DNA from: Solenopsis invicta
Lineage: Eukaryota > Arthropoda > Insecta > Hymenoptera > Formicidae
NCBI RefSeq assembly: GCF_016802725.1
Contig: NC_052673.1
Span: 1,203,037 to 1,267,036, forward strand
Reading direction: 5' to 3'
DNA length: 64,000 nucleotides
Positions 12,561-24,400 of the stretch are shown one piece after another (the first letter of the stretch is position 1; every line of letters starts with the position of its first letter). The notes below the pieces were generated by a model that did no database searches, was not told the DNA's origin, and saw only the letters and a program-made list of their open reading frames with translations. Made by a program: the position numbers and the translations under genes.

Positions 12561-13926
12561 TACGTCGTTACGTTGTAGTGACCGAAGTCAAATTGTGTTT
12601 CGAAGAGATCGCCAACCAATTTTATCCCTCGTCAATTACATCTGTGATCTTTGAGTCTTTATTCCCCATTCGCGAGAAATATTCTTTTATTCTCTCGTAT
12701 CTAAAAACTTGTTTTATGATTAATTATTAACTAATTTTGCATGATATATTATTAAATCTTAGATTTTTTCACTTTATTGCTACGTAAAGTTTTCTCTACA
12801 ATTTCATTTTAAAATTTTTATTTTTTATTATAAATTTGTCTCAATTTTATTCTAAAACTTTTTTCCTTATGTATGACGTTTAATATATTAATATCATATT
12901 ATTTTTAATATTATTTTCTTACTGTGATAAACCAGTTAAGATACATGTTATTAAATATGCTTATCTAAAATTTAATTATAATTAATACTTATTTAAAATT
13001 ACGTTTCAATGATAGCAAAGAAATTAATTTAGTTAGTCCCACATTAATCTGTTTTGCCTATAGACTAAAATATTTCGAGTGCCTTTTTATAAGCTATAAT
13101 ATGATTTCATCTGGATGTTTTTTTAATAGTTAGATTATATCATCAAAAATTGCTAAACTCTGCGTTATTATCATTTATTGACTTTATTATTTCATATTTC
13201 ATGACTTTAAATCTTTGCCCATCAAAATTTTACAAAATTTATAGGTCACAATTTTTTAAGCAATTAAATGAATAAATTAAGGTCAATAAACGAGCGAATA
13301 ATAAGCTTGACATCAATAAATAATTTAACATCGCAATTCTTTGAACATGTACGTTTCGGATTTGTCTTTCTTCAGCATGTTATTAACGCAAAAAATTAAC
13401 TTTAATAGGAAAATTAAGACCAAATCGTAATTACCAAATATAATAAAAAAAAGAACATAGTGCAAGCGGTCGTGCACGATAAGAAGACGTCAAAATCAGC
13501 ATGAAAAATTGAATCTTGTTGAAGATCATGAGAATTTACGCCGTAGCATGAGATGTTTTTGGTTAATGTGTCAGAAACTTTGTAATTTGTTTTGTTCCTC
13601 ATCATAATATTCATTTTTCCATAGTTGTTTAGCCCAAAATGATTAATTCAATATTGACAGCAACAAAATTTTTTTATAAAGTTTATCGCACTTATAATAC
13701 ATGCGACTGACTTTTAATGACGGTAGATGAGATTTCCCCTAACTGTGCGCCGCAGTTTGTCGATCTTAAAATGCAATTTTTAAGTAGAACCCGAAAATTA
13801 ATGTCGTTATTGAATTATGATAATTAATCATTATTAAATAAATGTTATTAAACTGCTAATCAATTTAATAATTTCTGCTAACTTCTACATGATCTACCTA
13901 TTCCAAAACTATAAAAAATTTGCAAA
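12561..13926. other. AT-rich intergenic
   Basis: No coding or repeat signal that can be supported. Confidence 0.5.
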
Positions 13927-13927
13927 A

Positions 13928-14012
13928 AATATTATCTCGGGCAAGGTTTGAACTTGAATCTCCTTACGTTCCATGTGGGCGTCTTAGCCAATTTGATCAC
14001 AGAGACAATATT
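13928..14012 (-). repeat. tRNA-like SINE or decayed tRNA
   Basis: On the minus strand TTGGCTAAGACGCCC resembles an A box and AGTTCAAACCTTGCCCGAGA resembles a B box and acceptor side, spaced as in a tRNA. The acceptor and D stems do not pair properly, so it is not a functional tRNA. Confidence 0.4.
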
Positions 14013-14179
14013 GACCACATAGTAATATTTATCGCAATACCGATAATGTTAAAGAAATGTCTATAAAATAGCAAGTTTATTTGTTACTGTAATACAATTT
14101 AAAATAATGAATGAAATAAATGTAATAATGTCAAAAATAAGGATGATAAATCTATGAAAAAGTGAGTAATCAGTGATAA

Positions 14180-15243
14180 CAACTCATTTAATTAGATTTA
14201 TTTTTATTACAAGTACTTGTTACAATATATATCACCGATTGAGAATACGTTTTACAGCGAATAGTATCACAACACGAAATATACAGAGAAAGTGCGAATG
14301 AGCGTTCATTTACAGCGCCGAGAAAAAAATCAATCTCACACACCTTTATGAATCAAATTACTTTCATTAATAGATGCAACATTAAATTTTATGAATTCAT
14401 ATTGCCGCTTCGGTTATTTCCAAATGTAATTTAATTTTGATTTTGCAACGTATAAATCGTTTCAATTTGTTAATCGTATATTCGATGGATAAATTTGTTC
14501 ATGTATAAAAAGAAAAAGAAATATTTTAATTACGTTAATTTTTTAAATATTTTCAACGCAAATTTGCAAATATATTATTTTATTCAAAATAGAAATAAAA
14601 TAAAAATAATTGACTTTTATAATGTATTTCTGGCATTCATAAAACTACAGAGTATCCATTGTTCGCTCAGTCACTCTCCTTTCTAATTTAGTAACTTCAT
14701 GACGAATGTAAATAAAAGTATAAAACAAAAGAACGAAATGTCTCCGTTTTCTGGACTATATCTTCGACTTTCTACAAAAAACAGAAAATGTGCTATCAAC
14801 GTGCAGAGCCTAACGCTTCATAAATATGTCTATAATAAATAAATACATGTAAATGTCTATGTATGTATATTTACGCCACGGTGGAGTGCTCCTCGGTCGA
14901 TTTTAGTTGCCATTTTATTCGTTAGCGATGCCATTCTTTTAATGTCTCGCATTTGTACGATAGAGATATTCGCCAATTGGAATTCTTACGATCATCACAA
15001 AGGGACTTAGAACTTTGTCCTTAGGCCTAATCGTGTCGGAATAAAATTCGTGCGTCCTACCTTTGATCCTTTCATTTAAGAAAGCCTCGGCCGCTCTCTT
15101 TTTGCTGTCTTTTTGCTACAATTACTTTTGTCTTTTCTAATTTTCATTCTCGTTCCAGCGTTGAAATTCTTTGGATCATGTAGTGGATCATTCACGTTTT
15201 ATTGGCATTTGTATCAAAGTCCTTTGGTATATCTAAGATGATT
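14180..15243 (-). other. Hr51: Probable 3' UTR of Hr51
   Basis: About 1 kb after the stop has more balanced composition than the flanking AT-rich DNA and shows no recognised repeat. Possible polyadenylation signals (AATAAA read on the minus strand) occur at about 15198-15203, near 14915 and near 14207. The first lies only about 40 bases past the stop. A 28-base segment (15208-15235) recurs exactly at 16331-16358. The extent is a guess. Confidence 0.4.
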
Positions 15244-15482
15244 TTAGTTTTTGTACATGTCACAAAGAACTTTTTCCATCGGCGTATTACCAATGGTTCT
15301 GTGGAAATAGATCAATTCTACTCTTGCAGCTGGGACTGTTCGCAGCAACGGCAGTAACAACAGCAACCTGCCGAAACGGGCTGGACTATTCGGCTGTTGA
15401 GCACGCGCATGATGTCCGAGCATTAGTTGTGCCTGATCCTGTAGATTCTCGATTTGGCTCGAGTCCTTCAAACCGCGGGTTT
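15244..15482 (-). CDS. Hr51: Hr51 last coding exon: end of the ligand-binding domain, helix 12 and stop
   Basis: The acceptor is CTTTGCAG. With the carried-over G it reads ETRGLKDSSQIENLQDQAQL, then HHARAQQPNSPARFGRLLLL and PLLRTVPAARVELIYFHRTI, and closes with GNTPMEKVLCDMYKN and TAA at 15246-15244. The C-terminal NTPMEK-L-CDM-KN block is the helix-12/AF-2 region shared by NR2E3 and Hr51, which is the best evidence for this orthology group. The domain is complete with no frame disruption. Confidence 0.96.
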
Positions 15483-18400
15483 CTGCAAAGTAAAGATTAG
15501 GTTTCCAGAAATGTATAAAATGTTTTACGTTATAAATTAAATAATTAGCTTAACCCTATGAAAATCAAAGCATTTTAACTAAAGAACTTTGCTTTTTAAA
15601 AATTTTTAGGTGAAATTAATTCTAGTTTTGGATTTCTAGAATTAAAAAATTCAACAACGCATTAAAAAAAATAAATAAATAAAATTCGATTTTAAAAACT
15701 TTATAGAATTATTAAATCTAAATTAAATAAAAATATTAAATTTAAAATGATAGAGAAGTAATATTGTGGCTTATGTAGGTACTGTGGCCATTTGTATTTT
15801 TTCTATTATTAGGTGATGAATTCTAATAATTACTTATAGAATCAGTTGTTTAGTAACTTGCAGTTATATAATGATGTTAGTATGCTAATAATAGCCGACA
15901 ATATTATGAGTTATTTTTATTTTCGAGAATTTCAAAATTGTTTTCAATGTATGTTGTCAGTGTATTATTATGCAAATGTGTATACACTCGAGTTTATTTG
16001 TTATTTAACTTTTTATTCGGATGTACATATAATTTTAAGATATACAAATTTAATAATAACATGAAGTATTGTTAATATAAGTCCTTATGTCGTAATAGGC
16101 CTAACATGGGCTCATTTTTCAAGTTTTCATATCGAAGTAGTTATTTGATAAGTTGATTGTAATTTTACAACTAATCTATAATTTATATTACATATATTAT
16201 ACATATATTTTCAGTATTTCAGTACTGCAATCTATATGCAGAAGATTTATGTGTATTACGATTTACGTACATTTACACGTGTAGGATACGCTATTCTCTA
16301 AAGACTCTTGATCTCTCGCTTTTATTGATATTTGTATCAAAGTCCTTTGGTATATCTACGTATATGTGAACGCAATATATTAAAACATATGCCGTGTAAC
16401 CATTCTCGGGGTCGGCTTCCGATAAACGGGTGATTAATTCATTGTTTGATCCAGATGTAGGTCCACGCGCTTGCAAATTCTCCTTTAGCGTAAACTGGTT
16501 TCATCGCAACCTGATAAAATCGTTACAACCTTGAACCATCATATAAACGCGAAAATCATGTAAACGCGTTGATCGGAGCTGTCTTTTTCATTATACTAGC
16601 ATCAAATTATTGTTCTTCCACCGTCTATTCGCGTGATACACCTTCCATGTGATGATTTTCTTGCCATAACCCTCGTATGATATATCGTTCCCGCTGTTGT
16701 TCTTTGGTCGTTGCATCCGTATGATCTGAGTTCCGTAAAACGCTTGATGCAAAAGATAAATTATATATAGATAAAATTTTATCTTTGTTTAAGACTCAGT
16801 GACCAACAAAGATGAAATGATACATCATGCACTTTATGAAACACGATCATGCTATCGAATTTCTTCATACATTTTGACAGGTTGCTGTTTGTTCTTACTT
16901 GTTAACCACTACGCTATGAATCTCATTTAATGCGAGGCTGCTTACGTACCTTGCCGTACCCACTATCATTGCATTAATTTTGGAGGGATTCAGTTTTAAA
17001 CGATTTTTGATGGCAACCTGCAATATTCATGATCTCCTCATTGAATCGACCAAGAGTATGGTGTCGCGCAAATGTCTAGGCTCTGTGTATATTATATAAA
17101 AAAGGAGACCATCCGCATAAAAAGCTGTAGTATTCCTTTTAAATCGAACAGATAGAGAACAAAAAGCAAAGGTCCCACAGAGCCTTGAGGCATATACGAT
17201 GCAACGTCTTTAACTGTTGATTTAACGATTGAATCCTTGATAGTCTGTTTCCTGAGAAAGAGATAAGCACATAGCCAGCGCAAGGAGGAATACGAAAAAT
17301 CTATATTCCTCAGCTTCTATATTAATAAGCAATGACAAACATAGCCAAACGTTTTTTATAAACTCAAAGAAAGCGCAAAAAGTGACCCTTCGTAAGTCAG
17401 CCGCCTGGCGTACATAGTGGAAAAGTTTTATTAGGGTCGTTTGGATGAAAACGTCCTTTTGATACGTAGATTGATTAAGATAGCAGATTGATACAAAATA
17501 TCTTGCTTTTCAAGAAAGATTTTAATCTAGTCAGCCACAATACGTTCCATGACTTTAGAGATGGAGCACAAGATAAAAATCGCTTTGTAATCCTTCAGTT
17601 GAGAAAGGTAACTAACCTTGGGAATCGGGAAAATAACTGCTATACGCCACAGACTTAAAAAAACCCCTACTTCAAAACAATAGTTAAAAATATGAATTAC
17701 TGTGAGCTGAATACGTGCTAGAGTAATCCGTAGCAGTCTCGGCGCCATTCTATTGTCACTAACTGCTTCAGATTTACATGATGTTAAAGCTCTGAAAACT
17801 TATAAGGCTCAATGTTGCTCCAAAATTTAAATTCATTATAATCATTATATGACTCTTCTCCGAGATAGACAGCACCTTGTTCATTTTGTTCTGTCGATAT
17901 TTCATGGCTAGTAAAAAATTTATTCAATTTTTCTATGGAAAAGAGTAGTCTTTTCTCAATCGCTTTGAATTTAGTTAAACCGAAGTGTTTTAATTCCTTC
18001 TAAATGGCGTCAAACCTCCTCAGCCCACTAAAAATCTCCTGATAGTAGTTCTGCTTTGCTACTCATAGTCCGGGAGGTAATGACACAAATTTTTGACCAA
18101 TATCGACAAAGCTGATTTTCATTTGTACAGTTGTTTTCGTGTTACAAATGAATAAAATGACCGTCAGCCTACGATCCCGCGGGACGGAGGGCTTCCACAG
18201 TGTCTTCAAATAGTTTTTTTATTATAACGACTACAGTATTGAAGTTAGGTAAAATATGTTTATAATCTTTATTGTAGAGCTTATCACGAGCTTCATTGTT
18301 TGTTTGACCCTTCTTTTTGTAAAATGAATATTTTTGAAAATAATTAAGAAAAACTGTTTTTTTTCTCTAAATATATCTCGAAAACTGTACGAGAGCGCCA

Positions 18401-21400
18401 ATTAATTTATAAGAAAAAGTTGTTTAGTATCCTTGCCTCTATAACATGTGTCAAGGTCAACATGATTGGAACTGAGTCCTCTATACTGCATAATTACCCT
18501 ATTTTTTTCACATATTAATATGAGTGACTGTCGCACGACGTTCCGCAGTTGCCGCGGCTAACAGTATCCTTTCGACATTTCATGTTGTCAATAGTAAGTA
18601 CAAGAATTTTCAGCTTTGTCGATATTAATTTTTTGTTAATATTAACACTTCTTTTTTTACATTGTTGAGACACTGTGGAAGCCCCCCGTCCCGCGGGATC
18701 GTGGTCTGACGGTCAATTTATTCATTTGTAACACGAAAACAAATGTATAAATGAAAATCAGCTTTGTCGGTGTTAGTTGAAAATTTGTGTCATTACCTCC
18801 CGGACTATCATATCATGTTCTGGACTTCATTTCTAAGTTTTTTAAAGATAACGTAATCAACCTCTAAATCACGCTTTCTCTATCTTCTTCGAGTTCTGTT
18901 CCTTTCCTTTTGCCTTTATTTCTTTCGTGATCCAAGGAGACGGGAAATACTTCGGAACAATTTTCTTTAAAGGAGCATGCTTGTCAAAGCATTCAAAAAC
19001 ATAATATATCAACCTTCATGTTTACATCGTCCGCACGGTATAGAGCTTCCCAATCGTCAAGCTCAGGTCACCTAAGAAAGAGTTTTCAATAAAAGAATAA
19101 AAATACCGGACTGTTTGTATTTTTTGTAATAGCGATCTACACTCAACGCCAAAATTAAGGAATCACTTGCAAATTTTTAATTTTTAAGGTCTTTCTTGAA
19201 TTTCTTGCTTTATTTCCTAGTGTAGAAAAAATCAACTTAAATAATCGAAAGATTTCGCCATTTAAAATGAGCCCTGGAAGATCGTTTTACAATATTTCTT
19301 TTTACGAAGTTCAAATATCGACTCAACAAAAATTAAGTAAGCGTTCAACAACATAATTAAAGGATTACCTATAGTTACTCTCCAAAAGAGAGTGTAACAT
19401 GATAATCAACAAAAATGATAAATCAAATGTCTTAAAACGCATTTTACAGCTTAATGTTTCTACACACAATTTTAATATCGACTTTAAAAACATATACTGA
19501 TTTTTTACGGAGTTATACGCGCGGATAAAAATAAAGATGCGGCAAAATTTATAACGAATTTTGCGAGTTTATTTGACGTGAATTAAAAATCGCACACAAA
19601 TGCAGTTTACAGCGTTCAAAAGCGTAAATCTTTATCTTTAATTTGCGTACTTGTTGAGCGTTGTACGATTTTTATTCACCGATTTATTCAACATTGAAAA
19701 AAAGAACCATTTTTGCTTCAATGTTGTCTAATTCAGTGAAAAAAAATCGTACAACTCTCAACAAAAACGCAAATTAAAGGTAAAAATCCACGCTTTTAAA
19801 TGCTGTAAACCTCATTTGTGTGCAATTTTTATTTCGTGTCGTGGAGCTTTGCAAAGTTTATAAAAACTTTCGAGATTTGATACATCCCCATTTAAATCCA
19901 CGTAACTTCATAAACAATCTGTAAATCGTTTAATGATTTACCAATCTCAAAACTAGAGATTTCAAGCTTTAAAATTTTTTTTTAATTTTTTTAATGATCA
20001 TTTTCGACAAAGTTACACTCTCTTGAATTACGCCTATTTTCCGAAGTCAGAATAGGTAATCCCTTAATTTTGACGTCGAGTGTATTTTAATCTTTGTACG
20101 TAATGTCGATGAGTTGGTGATCAGAAAGAAAGGTGATGTCATGTTGACTGTACGTGATAAATTTATCGCCATCATCAATGACATATAAATTTAACACCGT
20201 GGAAGAACTACGAGCGTGATGAATAGGTTCAAAGGGCACCAAGGATAGATTTGACGCTTCAACAAAGGTAAGATCTGGTCTGAATCAAATGACCGTGAGT
20301 ACAATTCAGCATTAAAATCGCCGAAAATTATCATATTCTTGTACAATGCAGAAAAATCAGTGAAGTTGTTCAAGAAGTCAAATATGTAGATATAACCACT
20401 GCGGAGGCCTGTAAACAACGGTGAGAAGAATTTTGGAATTTCCATCTGAAGCTATTCTCCGCTATCATTTATTCACGATTATAACAATGCCTACGTGGGC
20501 AGAGGTATACTCTCTCGAAGTGCTCTTTATTGGCTTGGTAAGCGTAGGCAAATTTGGTTCATCTTATTGACTTCCTTATATCCGCCTTTCGAATGCACTT
20601 GGCTCACGAGTGAGCGCGCCATCTGTCAACGGCGCCGTGGCGCTTGCCTAGCGCGCACAAGTGTCTGTAGTGGCGGCTGGACGGGCGCATCGTCAGGGGC
20701 GTGCCCGTTTGCGTGGGCGCCACAGCGATCGAAAATCCTCTTTCGCAGAATTGGGCAGATCTTGCTATCCAACGCAGTGAGACCGTTCTTCATGAGGAAG
20801 AACATCTCCCTTACGAAAAACACGCACGGGCTAAGAATTGTAATCTCTGTGATTATTGTAATATTTTCCTGTAGTCCATTCGTAATACAAAAAAACCACA
20901 CAAATTTATTATAATATTTACACGTTATTGTAATATTTGTGTTTTGTTAGTGTAGTATTTTTCTGTAGTTAGTGTAATATAAGATTACAATTTCCAGCTC
21001 GTGCATCTTTTTCGTAAGGGATGCAATTGCCACAAACCGGATCTCTCCCCCTAAGACAAAATCCTATTGCATTGCAGTACTTTTACACAATCAATAATTT
21101 TGCATACAGAATAGTTTATAAAAATGTGTTCATTCTTTAGTAGCTAGACGCGAATACGGGACGATGCCTCAATGATACAGCTTGTAAATTTGCGATGTTC
21201 CTTCAGTGGAAAAATATAAATCACTCTAATATCCGGGAATTTAAAATTTTTTAAATTTAGTAAGATTATTTCCTTTTTAAGATCTTCACTCTTTAGACCA
21301 CAGAAAATGCTGTGTACTATTAGCCTGAGTTCTTCGCTTCCTATTTCAGCCTTAGTTCTGCACTATCTAAAACTGTTATTTAATTACAGTTATTTCAATA

Positions 21401-24400
21401 GCTAGGTCGGCGCGAAAAATTGACATAACTTTTTTCACCAAATATACAACAGAAATATAATAATATTACATTCTGTAAATATCTTTAGTATGTACAGATC
21501 ATTCTTAGTATATACTATCCCTTACGGAAATGGACTATTGTAACTATTAGTAAAGCTATTAATAAAACTATTGGATTATTCGTCATAGTTTTTTCGCGGA
21601 TTATTGGGACAAACTATTACACAGAACTATTGAAAAATTATTTGAGCCCAATAGTCATTACGATTTACATAGTCATATAAAATATGTATTAATAAATCAA
21701 TAATTATTAAACGTAAATAAATTATAGTTTCCAAAAAAATATTTCTTTTTTGTTTAAAAAAATTAAATAAAGATTAAATCTGAATTAAACATTTATGTAC
21801 AAGATTTAATAACAATACAAATTGTTATTTTTACGTGTAAAAATATAAAATTGTATGGGGAACAGCGAACCACATACAACATCACATTTGAAAAAAAAAT
21901 GAGATCGAAATACGTCTCGAAGTTACAACAATTAGTTCATAAAAGTTTTACTGAAGTGCGATTTAGAAAGAAGATCACGGTGGCGCCTAGATATAATGCT
22001 TGTGGCCGCACTCGACTCACGAAAAAATCCCCCGCGGCATGACCACCTAGTGGAAGCCGCGCAAGCCGCGAAGGTACGAAGACTGGCGTCGCGAAAAAGT
22101 TTTGAGACCATAAACATAGTACAAAGTCTATGTTTGAGACTCAAAACCAAAGCAAATCGCTCAATTTTTGAGAGCACCGTAATATGTTTTTACGTGTAAA
22201 ATAACTATTAATAATTGAATGTCTTGGATTTTAACCGTATTCGGTATTTCTGAAATGATTTATAAATGTTTTTCATTTCATATATAATATACGTTTTCAA
22301 TAAACCTTTAATTAGCTATACCGAATGTGTATAAAATACGTTTATTATTCGTTTAAATATTGCTGCAATAAAAACGTATAAATGTAATTTACGCTTAAAC
22401 TTTTATTAACATATTTAAAAAGTATATCATACCTGGATATTAAATCCTATTTTTGATACGTTATTTAAAGGGACAACTTTTACAAATCATAAACGTATTT
22501 AAGAAACGTTTAATTAGTATATGATAGTATTTTATAGTATTTTCATTCGTGTTATAAATGTAAATACATTTCTGGCATTTTATAAACCATTTTTCAACGT
22601 ATAAAATACGTTTCGTATTATATATACGTAATAAGAACGATTATTATAAACGTATATTGCACTAAGGTATAAAAACCGTTTTACCTATATACATATCTGC
22701 CACATACCTATACCTGTTTTATACCATACTTGCGTTTAATAAACGTATAAAACAATCCAGTTCTTATTGGATTTATTGTGAATAGTCGACTAATAATCAT
22801 TTATATATTAACTATTAAAAGTAGTGTGCTGGTGATTATTCCAAATAACCTGATTATGAAATCAATAATCATTTCATAAAAGAACTATTGGGGAATGATT
22901 ATTGCAAATAATCTCATTATGAAATCAATAATCACTCATTCAAAAACTATTAGGAAATGATTATTGCGAATAATCCAATCATTAGATGCTACATAATCAC
23001 TATTAGAGAATGAATAATCACTATTGTGTGTCAAGTAGTAATTTTTACAATAATTATTGTTTTGTACTTGTAATAATATAATTAATGTTTCTTGCTACGT
23101 GACTAAAGAAGATGTTACATTAGATATGTTCAAAATTTGAACATCAAACGCGTAGTGTATTTATCCTTGCTTAATGTTTGATGAACAACAAAGATAAATT
23201 GCTCTATGCGTTTGATGCACAATTCGGAACGGACCCATTGTGTCGGACGTCTTAGATCCACGTATACGTCAAAGGATTAATGCTTTTTTGTCAATTTATA
23301 CACCTTATCTTGAGTGTATTCTATAGACTACAATTATTTATTTCCTTCAGCACAGAAGCATTATTTTCAACCCGTTTATCAACTGGAACACAGAGGGATA
23401 TTATCATAAATAAAGTTATTAGAAATTGGTCTATTTGAGAGATACTCGATTATTCACATCGCTAGTTGGCTGCTTAAAGAGAAAAATTGCTCTGCAAGTG
23501 GCTGTGGTCAGTTGCTAGACAGAATGCGTACAGTTATTCTACTCTTTCCTCAACCCCATCTTGCTCCGTTTAATCATAATGATTAATCATTTTCGAAACT
23601 GTTTACAAAAATAGAAAATAAACTCCTACATTATAGCTTGTGTAATTTTGTTTCAGAAACACATGTATTCACGAGGAATCTACTATAATTATAATTATAA
23701 GTTTACTAATGTCATAAGTGAAAAAATGAAATAAAATCATAAGAAAATTGCAAAAAAATATAAATTATGTTATTAATTCAATAACGTAGCTGCCTATTTT
23801 GCTAATTCGTAGATAACTTTCAACGATCGAGAGGACACATCTAATGTGTATGCTCGATTGTGATTCCTGCATTTGGATCGCGTGATACAGGAGATAGTCC
23901 GTCTTACTCTGCCACCTTGTCTTGCCCCACCTTTTCTTACAAAGTATATTATAGTACGGGCGTTCCAAAAATATCAATACATAACGTATTCTTTAAACAT
24001 TTTCAGAATATACTTATTCCGTTAGAATAGAAAGGTATTAAATCTTTAGATAATAGTGTATCCTATACATTATATTTTCTTTATTTTCTTTTTCCTTTTC
24101 ATGTATTTTTAATATTTTTTTTTATTTCGATTAAATATATAATTCTGTAACAAATATTGTGTTTATTTTAATTAAAACAAATTTTTTTAATTTATTGTCG
24201 TGGTGGGCCAGTTTCTTTTTGATCCATGCTGTATATACCATATTAGACTAACAAGAGTAGATAAAGACCGGTATTCATAGTCGATTCTTATATTTAAGAT
24301 TGTCTAAAGAACCATTTAAAAATATCATCAACCAATCAGAAATCCGTATTAGCATCTTATGACATTACTAAAGACAGTTTTAAAGTACGTATCAACTATG

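Larger units (their letters stand above)
16900..20450 (-). mobile_element. Decayed Jockey-like LINE (non-LTR retrotransposon), interrupted by two DNA elements
   Basis: Minus-strand fragments occur in the expected order. Endonuclease is at about 20090-20450 (VVYRPPQ, IIFGDFNAEL, then in another frame TFLSDHQLIDITY). A connecting region follows (FDKHAPLKKI, SPWITKEIKAK). Reverse transcriptase is at 17527-17748 (FNYCFEVGVFLSLWR, FPIPKVSYLSQLKDYKAI) and 16900-17290 (PQGSVGPLLFVLYLFDLK, FYADGLLFY in place of F-ADD, LKLNPSKINAMIVGT). Many stops and frameshifts show it is dead. The elements at 18068-18805 and 19140-20082 split it. Confidence 0.85.

Noticed and set aside
13928..14012. Functional tRNA gene
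   Set aside because: A- and B-box-like motifs are present, but the acceptor and D stems do not pair, so it was kept only as a SINE-like remnant.
22838..22985. CRISPR-like repeat array
   Set aside because: The genome is eukaryotic, and the units are directly tandem with no unique spacers.
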